A stretch of DNA of 19,515 bases from NCBI GenBank assembly GCA_035525455.1, contig DATLEF010000065.1:1-19515 (forward strand). Direction: 5' to 3'. Within the stretch, counting starts at the first letter, position 1; each line of letters begins with the position of its first letter. Position numbers and translations under genes: made by a program. This DNA comes from JAQGMV01 sp035525455. GTDB taxonomy: Bacteria; Pseudomonadota; Gammaproteobacteria; Burkholderiales; SG8-41. Shown here in pieces: positions 15,235-19,515 of the stretch. The notes beneath the pieces were generated by a model, which saw only the letters and a program-made list of their open reading frames with translations, was not told where the DNA came from and ran no database searches.

Positions 15235-16074
15235 TTACAGGCGGAAGTGCTCTCCCAGGTAAACCTTTCTTACGCTCTCATTATAAACGATTTCTTCCGG
15301 TTTGCCGTAAGCGAGGACGGAGCCGTCGTTGATGATATACGCACGATCGCAGATGCCCAGGGTTTCCCTCACGTTGTGATCGGTAATCACCACGCCAATA
15401 CCGCGCGCCCGGAGGAATTTGATGATTTTCTGGATTTCGAGCACGGCGATGGGATCGACGCCCGCGAAGGGCTCGTCGAGCAGGATGAAGCGCGGCTCGG
15501 TTGCGAGCGCACGCGCGATCTCGACCCGCCGGCGCTCGCCGCCGGAGAGGCTGATCGCCGGATTGTCGCGCAGATGGCTTATGTGCAGCTCGCGCAGCAG
15601 ATCGTCGAGCTTCAACTCGATTTCGTTCGCGGCCCGGCTGCGCAGCTCCAGCACCGCGCGCACGTTGTCTGCGACCGAGAGGCGCCGGAAAATCGAGCTT
15701 TCCTGCGGCAAATAGCTCAGTCCCCTAAGCGCGCGTGCGTGTATGGGCAGGTGGGTGAGACGCTCGCCGTCCAGAAAGAGCTCACCGCCATCCATCGGCA
15801 CGAGGCCGACCATCATGTAAAAGCATGTGGTCTTGCCGGCGCCGTTGGGACCGAGCAGACCGATGACTTCGCCGCTGCGCACTTCGAGCGACACATCTTT
15901 CACGACGACGCGCGAGCGGTAGCGCTTCTTCAGGCTCTCGGCCCGCAGCTTGCTCACCTGCTCGAGCGCTTCGGGCGCGGGCTCGCGCACCGGGCTGAGA
16001 TCCGGTGGCTGGCGTGGCGCCGCTCTACTTTGTGCCGGCACCACTGTCTCCACGTTTGGAATCGGGCGTGTCAT
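15235..16074 (-). CDS. lptB: LPS export ABC transporter ATP-binding protein LptB
   Basis: 279 residues as drawn from ATG at 16074. The ATPase drives LPS extraction by the LptB2FG transporter. It has Walker A GPNGAGKT (about 75-82), the Q-loop YLPQESSIFRRL, the signature LSGGERRRVEIARAL, Walker B FILLDEPFAGVDP and the H-loop ITDHNV. The core from SLKKRY onward is about 232 residues, the normal LptB size. The first 40 or so residues are proline/alanine-rich extra sequence and overlap lptA by 50 bp. A second start, GTG at 15957, would remove most of this. GAGG lies four bases before the ATG at 16074, while the GTG has only a poor site, so I keep the longer form with reserve. Confidence 0.93.
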   Translation of the reverse strand: MTRPIPNVETVVPAQSRAAPRQPPDLSPVREPAPEALEQVSKLRAESLKKRYRSRVVVKDVSLEVRSGEVIGLLGPNGAGKTTCFYMMVGLVPMDGGELFLDGERLTHLPIHARALRGLSYLPQESSIFRRLSVADNVRAVLELRSRAANEIELKLDDLLRELHISHLRDNPAISLSGGERRRVEIARALATEPRFILLDEPFAGVDPIAVLEIQKIIKFLRARGIGVVITDHNVRETLGICDRAYIINDGSVLAYGKPEEIVYNESVRKVYLGEHFRL

Positions 16075-16648
16075 CCGGCCTCAACGCCACTGCAGGCTGG
16101 GCGGGCGGATTCTCCCTCGGTTTGGGCTGCATGATCGCGCGCACGCGCCCTTCCCCCGGTTTCGCCGCGGCGGTTTTCGTGCCGCCGGTCACCTGGAAAA
16201 ACTCGGTGGCCACATCGTACGAAACATAGTTTCCACGCACTTCGTCCTGTCCGCGTTTCAACATCGCGCGATTGAACATCTGCAGCTTTTCCGCGCGGCC
16301 GTCGTATTCGATGCGCTCGGCCCAGGCTTCGATGTATTCATCGTAGCCATCGCGTTTCTGGCGGAAATAAGCGAGGTTTCCAAACGTCACGCCTTGCTTG
16401 AAGCCTTCCTTGTCCTGACGCACTTCCATGCGGTCGCCGCGCAGAATCATGGTGCCCTGCGTGAGCACCACGTTGCCCGTGAAAGTGGCGATCTGCTTGG
16501 CATCGTCTACGGTGACGCGATCGGCTTCGAGGTGAATCGGCTTGTTGCGGTCGGCTTTTTCCGCCTGTGCGGGTGCGGCAAGGGCGAGCGCGGCAAGTCC
16601 GCCCACAGCTGCCCGGCACAAACTGCGCAGAAAACGGCTAATGCGCAT
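16025..16648 (-). CDS. lptA: LPS transport periplasmic protein LptA
   Basis: 207 residues from ATG at 16648, chosen over the in-frame ATG at 16714 because it opens a normal signal peptide (MRISRFLRSLCRAAVGGLAA, then LALAAPAQA, cleavage near residue 29). The mature OstA-type domain has KPIHLEADRVTVDDAKQIAT, FTGNVVLTQGTMILRGDRMEV and GRAEKLQMFNRAMLKRG, giving the beta-jellyroll that bridges LptC and LptD across the periplasm. After about residue 155 a charged proline-rich tail of some 50 residues follows, longer than in E. coli. The start overlaps the lptC end by 11 bp; the end overlaps lptB if the longer lptB start is right. Confidence 0.93.
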   Translation of the reverse strand: MRISRFLRSLCRAAVGGLAALALAAPAQAEKADRNKPIHLEADRVTVDDAKQIATFTGNVVLTQGTMILRGDRMEVRQDKEGFKQGVTFGNLAYFRQKRDGYDEYIEAWAERIEYDGRAEKLQMFNRAMLKRGQDEVRGNYVSYDVATEFFQVTGGTKTAAAKPGEGRVRAIMQPKPRENPPAQPAVALRPDDTPDSKRGDSGAGTK

Positions 16649-17225
16649 TCGCCGGCGCGGCGCGCACGAACGTGCCGCGTACTCGGCCCTGGAGCTTGAG
16701 AACGCGTGTTTCACTGTTCAATTCTAAGCCAGAAGCGGCGATGACAATGGCGGCGTTACGTATCGTTACAGGTCGGTCGGTGCGGGCAAGATTCTCGTCC
16801 GGTATCACGTGCAAATAGTTGGTTTCGACCGTGAGCTCACTGTCGTTGCCGTGCGGCGCGCGCACGACACGTACGTTGTCCTCGAAGTAGACGTGCTCGC
16901 CGTTGCCGGACACCCGCGCTTGACGCGAAGTGACACTCACCGGCGCGCGGCCTTCGGCGTACGTGACGAATTTCGGCTCGACCAGCAGCGTCATATCGTC
17001 ATCCGGGTAATGCGTCATCTTGCGCGCGAGCAGCGTGTGCTTGACCCGGCCGACATGGTCCATCCGCCTCGCGGAAAGCCCCTCGACGATGTAGTCCGGA
17101 TCGTGCTTGACCACGCCGGACTGCGCACGGTCGCGGGGGTGTGTGACTTGATCGAGCCAGAACGTGAGCGCGGCGAGCGCGGCGAGCAAGACCAGCGGAA
17201 ACCAGGCGCCGAGACGGTCGGTCAT
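16638..17225 (-). CDS. lptC: LPS export protein LptC
   Basis: 195 residues. One N-terminal membrane anchor at about 7-24 (AWFPLVLLAALAALTFWL) is followed by a periplasmic beta domain: DYIVEGLSARRMD, KHTLLARKMTHYPDDD, EPKFVTY, READ-like strand repeats such as YFEDNVRVVR, and ELTVETNYLHVIPDENLART. This matches the LptC/YrbK family that receives LPS from LptB2FG and passes it to LptA. It overlaps kdsC by 4 bp (ATGA) and lptA by 11 bp, consistent with the conserved kdsC-lptC-lptA-lptB run. Confidence 0.94.
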   Translation of the reverse strand: MTDRLGAWFPLVLLAALAALTFWLDQVTHPRDRAQSGVVKHDPDYIVEGLSARRMDHVGRVKHTLLARKMTHYPDDDMTLLVEPKFVTYAEGRAPVSVTSRQARVSGNGEHVYFEDNVRVVRAPHGNDSELTVETNYLHVIPDENLARTDRPVTIRNAAIVIAASGLELNSETRVLKLQGRVRGTFVRAAPANAH

Positions 17226-17746
17226 GTGAGAAAACCGGCGAGTCTCGACTCGTATGTCCCCTGCGCGCGCATGATGAGCTCGCAGGCCTCACGCACCGCG
17301 CCCCGTCCGCCCGCAGCGCGCGTCACGTAATGCGCGCGGCTCAGCACCTCTGCATGGGCATCCGGCACCGACAACGCGAGCCCGCAACGCGTGAGTATCG
17401 GCAGGTCGATCCAGTCGTCGCCCATGTAGGCACAGGCCGAGAGATCGAGCGAGAGCTTTTGCGCAAGCGCGCGCAGCGTCGCAAGCTTGTCATCCACACC
17501 CTGGAACACGTACTCGATGCCGAGGTTCTCGGTGCGACGCGCCACACACTGGGACGTTCGGCCCGTGATGATGGCGAGCCCGACGCCACTCGCCTGCAGC
17601 ATTTTCATGCCGTGACCGTCGCGCACGTCGAAGACTTTGATCTCCTCGCCGCTGTCGCTGTAATACAGCCCGCCATCGGTCAACACTCCGTCGATGTCGA
17701 AAACCGCAAGTCGTATCGTCCGGGCCCGGGAGTAAACGTCCTGCAT
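17222..17746 (-). CDS. kdsC: 3-deoxy-D-manno-octulosonate 8-phosphate phosphatase KdsC
   Basis: 174 residues, typical for KdsC, a HAD-superfamily phosphatase that releases Kdo from Kdo 8-phosphate. The catalytic motif I is VFDIDGVLTDGGLYY, with nucleophile D17 and acid/base D19. Also present are FDVRDGHGMKML, motif II IITGR (59-63), the lysine region VDDK, and motif IV MGDDWIDLPIL. The protein has no cap domain, as expected for this tetrameric family. The start is ATG at 17746 with no strong ribosome site, 63 bp after kdsD; its end overlaps lptC. Confidence 0.96.
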   Translation of the reverse strand: MQDVYSRARTIRLAVFDIDGVLTDGGLYYSDSGEEIKVFDVRDGHGMKMLQASGVGLAIITGRTSQCVARRTENLGIEYVFQGVDDKLATLRALAQKLSLDLSACAYMGDDWIDLPILTRCGLALSVPDAHAEVLSRAHYVTRAAGGRGAVREACELIMRAQGTYESRLAGFLT

Positions 17747-17809
17747 GTGTCGGCGTAAAGGGTAGACCTGAATCGGTGTTGGAGTGTGCAGGGACGCTGT
17801 GCCTGCGGT

Positions 17810-18802
17810 TCAGATGACCTTGGCCTTGAACAGATCGTGCATGTTGAGCGCACCGATCAGCCGCTTCGCCTCGTCGACGACCAGAATCTGGTTCACTTTG
17901 TTGCGTTCCATGATTTCGACCGCCTCGACCGCAAGCCGGTCCGGCGCGATCGTGCGCGGCTCACCGCCCATGACCTGGGCGATAGGCGTGGAGCGCAGGT
18001 CGAAGCCTTTCTCGAGCGCGCGCCTCAAGTCCCCGTCGGTGAAGATACCGATGACCCGGCCGTCGTCGTCGAGTATCGCGGTCATTCCCATGCGCCCGCG
18101 CGACATCTCCAGCATCGTGTCCATCAGTGTCGCAGCGCGGCCGATGCGGGGCGCGTTCTCGCCGGTTCGCATGACGTCACGCACGTGCGTGAGGAGCCTG
18201 CGGCCCAGGGCCCCGCCGGGATGCGAGCGCGCGAAGTCGTCGCGCGTAAACCCCCTCGCATGCATGAGTGCGACGGCGAGCGCATCGCCCAACGCGAGCG
18301 CGGCGGTGGTGCTGGAAGTGGGCGCAAGATCGAGCGGGCAAGCTTCTTTTTCAGCGCTCGCATACAGGTGCACGTCGGCTTCCTGCGCAAGACTCGATTG
18401 CGCATTGCCCGTGAGCGCGATCAACTTTGCGCCCTGCCGTTTGAGCAGCGGCACGATCGCGAGCAGCTCGCCGCTCTCTCCTGAATTCGACAAGCCGATC
18501 AGCACATCGTCGCGCGTGATCATGCCCAGGTCGCCATGGCTCGCGTCTGCTGGGTGAACGAAAAACGCCGGCGTTCCGGTGCTCGCGAGGGTTGCCGCGA
18601 TTTTGCGCGCGATGTGGCCCGATTTGCCCATACCGCTGACGACAACCCGGCCCCGGCATTCCATGATGATGTGAACGGCATCGCCGAAACCTTCGTCGAG
18701 CCGGGGAACGAGGTCGAGTATGGCCTGCGCTTCGAGCTGCAGCACGTCGCGCGCAATCGCGATCGCGTCGGCCCCGGCTGCTTTGCGCACGGCTTGTATC
18801 AT
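17810..18802 (-). CDS. kdsD: Arabinose-5-phosphate isomerase KdsD (KpsF family)
   Basis: 330 residues from ATG at 18802, chosen over the start at 18844 because family alignment begins here and a -10-like element lies just upstream. It converts ribulose 5-phosphate to arabinose 5-phosphate, the first step to Kdo. The N-terminal SIS domain has VVVSGMGKSGHIARKIA (K60 region), FFVHPADASHGDLG, SNSGESGELL, EKEACPLDLAPTSSTT and ARSHPGGALG (catalytic-region H194 by my count). Two CBS domains follow (about 208-330: MGMTAILDDDGRVIGIFTDGDLRRAL and NQILVVDEAKRLIGALNMHDL). It heads the Kdo/LPS-export cluster on the minus strand. Confidence 0.96.
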   Translation of the reverse strand: MIQAVRKAAGADAIAIARDVLQLEAQAILDLVPRLDEGFGDAVHIIMECRGRVVVSGMGKSGHIARKIAATLASTGTPAFFVHPADASHGDLGMITRDDVLIGLSNSGESGELLAIVPLLKRQGAKLIALTGNAQSSLAQEADVHLYASAEKEACPLDLAPTSSTTAALALGDALAVALMHARGFTRDDFARSHPGGALGRRLLTHVRDVMRTGENAPRIGRAATLMDTMLEMSRGRMGMTAILDDDGRVIGIFTDGDLRRALEKGFDLRSTPIAQVMGGEPRTIAPDRLAVEAVEIMERNKVNQILVVDEAKRLIGALNMHDLFKAKVI

Positions 18803-18811
18803 TCTGCAGCC

Positions 18812-18817
18812 AGTATA
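18812..18817 (-). promoter_or_regulatory. Possible -10 element of the kdsD cluster
   Basis: TATACT on the minus strand, five of six matches to the sigma70 -10 consensus, ends nine bases before the kdsD ATG at 18802. Transcription would begin within one or two bases of the start codon, so the message would be leaderless or nearly so. No good -35 is seen 16-18 bases upstream. No Shine-Dalgarno precedes this ATG, which fits a leaderless start but does not prove it. Confidence 0.35.
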
Positions 18818-18898
18818 GCAGAACGGCGCTCGCGGCCATGGCACTGGGCGCGCGCAAGTCTTTGTCTTGATGCCTGAATTTACCTGCGAGCGCCGATG

Positions 18899-18921
18899 AA
18901 AAAAGGCCTCTCGAAGCAGCC
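18899..18921 (-). terminator. Rho-independent terminator of the pilin-like gene
   Basis: On the minus strand an imperfect hairpin, GGCTGCTTCGAGAGGCC (arms GGCT-G-CT and AG-A-GGCC around a short loop), is followed directly by TTTTTT. It lies about 20 bases after the stop of the pilin-like gene. A further GGGG/CCCC pair lies just before it, within the first bases after the stop. The gap from 18845 to 18941 otherwise holds nothing recognisable. Confidence 0.6.
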
Positions 18922-18941
18922 CCGGGGCGCAAACCCCTTAG

Positions 18942-19515
18942 TCAGAAGATCGTCGTGCCACCGCAGTTCGAGCCGGGAGAAGTAGATTTCCACACGCCGG
19001 CATTGTCGTAACAATTCGTGGTCGTTGCGTCGACGCCGCCGCCGAGTTGCGCGCGGAACGAACCCTGCGCCGCATTGCCGTCGTCGACCTTGCGATCCAT
19101 CTCGGCGAGTATGTCCGACGGAACCTGAGCCCCAGTCTTCACGTTGTGGCGCGCAGTCGGGGCAGCACCGCCGTAGTTTGCGTCGTAAACGAGGTCGAGA
19201 TACTGGCCATAGGGGTTGGTGGGTGCGCTGGTCGAGGTTGCCGGTGCGGCGGCGCAGACGTACGACCCGTTGATGAAGCCCGCCTTGGACAGGTGCTCCC
19301 ACGCGAGAATGTTTTCGTTACCGGCGACTTCAATCGTGCCATCGCCGTCTCCATTGCCGTTGTTGCACGCGGCGGTTGCAGCGACGCCGGAGATGTTGGT
19401 GGTGGCCGCCGTATAATCGCCGGGCATTGCACGGAAACGGTCGAGGAAGCCGAAATAAGCCGCCTTCACGCCGTCCTGCTGCTGAATGAAGTTGCGCACG
19501 CGGGCGCCGGTGATC
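18942..19515 (-). CDS. Type IV pilin-like / pseudopilin protein, C-terminal part (5' end missing)
   Basis: The frame runs off the right edge (upstream codons read ITGAR before the GTG at 19499), so the prepilin N-terminus with its cleavage site and hydrophobic helix is not visible. About 190 residues are seen. They match a pilin-like family with RNFIQQQDGVKAAYFGFLDR, FRAMPGDYTAATTNI, CNNGNGDGDGTIE, AWEHLSKAGFINGSYV and a variable C-terminal region. Four cysteines (one in AACNNG, one in SYVC, one in TNCYD, one in SNCGG) could form two disulfides. The acidic glycine-rich loop could bind calcium, as known for GspG-type pseudopilins. A terminator follows. It may be a subunit of the machine encoded at the left end, on the other strand, but nothing in the sequence proves this. 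Pilin call by recalled family pattern. Confidence 0.7.
   Translation of the reverse strand, partial: ITGARVRNFIQQQDGVKAAYFGFLDRFRAMPGDYTAATTNISGVAATAACNNGNGDGDGTIEVAGNENILAWEHLSKAGFINGSYVCAAAPATSTSAPTNPYGQYLDLVYDANYGGAAPTARHNVKTGAQVPSDILAEMDRKVDDGNAAQGSFRAQLGGGVDATTTNCYDNAGVWKSTSPGSNCGGTTIF

Noticed and set aside
15166..16134. 322-codon plus-strand ORF
   Set aside because: Antisense shadow of lptB; arginine- and histidine-rich, without motifs.
19497..19499. GTG as start of the pilin-like gene
   Set aside because: The frame stays open to the window edge with family-like sequence, and a pilin must begin with a leader and hydrophobic helix not seen here.

Overview
This is a GC-rich window with densely packed genes, short overlaps and many GTG starts. 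The gene families and their order point to a betaproteobacterium (Burkholderiales/Nitrosomonadales type). The strongest marker is the run kdsD-kdsC-lptC-lptA-lptB-rpoN-hpf-ptsN-hprK-rapZ, because HPr kinase beside rapZ, ptsN and rpoN is typical of that class. I cannot name a genus.

Layout. (1) Positions 1-6227, plus strand: six genes of an MSHA-like type IV pilus/type II secretion machine. They are a TPR protein (cut by the window edge), an assembly ATPase with an N-terminal MshEN c-di-GMP-binding module, a polytopic platform protein, a large bitopic protein that resembles a PilM/PilN or GspL component, a PilO/MshJ-like protein, and a small exported MshK/PilP-like protein. Spacing is 0-15 bp or 4-bp ATGA overlaps, so this is one transcription unit. 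(2) 6395-7330, plus: an ankyrin-repeat protein with an unassigned N-terminal domain. (3) 7383-7456, plus: tRNA-Gly(CCC) with a recognisable promoter. (4) 7485-8315, minus: a cytidylate-kinase-like protein fused to a BON domain. (5) 8471-10412, plus: a possible 31-codon leader ORF, mutY, and a 5-formyltetrahydrofolate cyclo-ligase with an extra C-terminal tail. (6) 10446-18802, minus: a long cluster read from right to left, kdsD, kdsC, lptC, lptA, lptB, rpoN, hpf, ptsN, hprK, rapZ and a LON-substrate-binding-domain gene. (7) 18942-19515, minus: the C-terminal part of a type IV pilin-like protein, cut by the window edge and followed by a hairpin/T-tract terminator.

How the parts work together. 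The left block would build a pilus or pseudopilus whose extension ATPase looks gated by c-di-GMP. The pilin-like gene at the right end may supply a subunit to this or another machine. The minus cluster joins Kdo synthesis (kdsD, kdsC) to LPS export (lptC, lptA, lptB), and then to the nitrogen-PTS regulatory set (rpoN, hpf, ptsN, hprK, rapZ).

I do not see a clearly novel system such as a defence island, CRISPR array or mobile element. The most interesting leads are the rearranged MSHA-like operon with its uncharacterised bitopic component, the LON-domain gene translationally coupled to rapZ, a RapZ that lacks the basic tail known from E. coli, the kinase-like/BON fusion, the cyclo-ligase tail, and a possible leaderless micro-ORF abutting mutY. 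All functional statements rest on reading motifs by eye; no database search was run.
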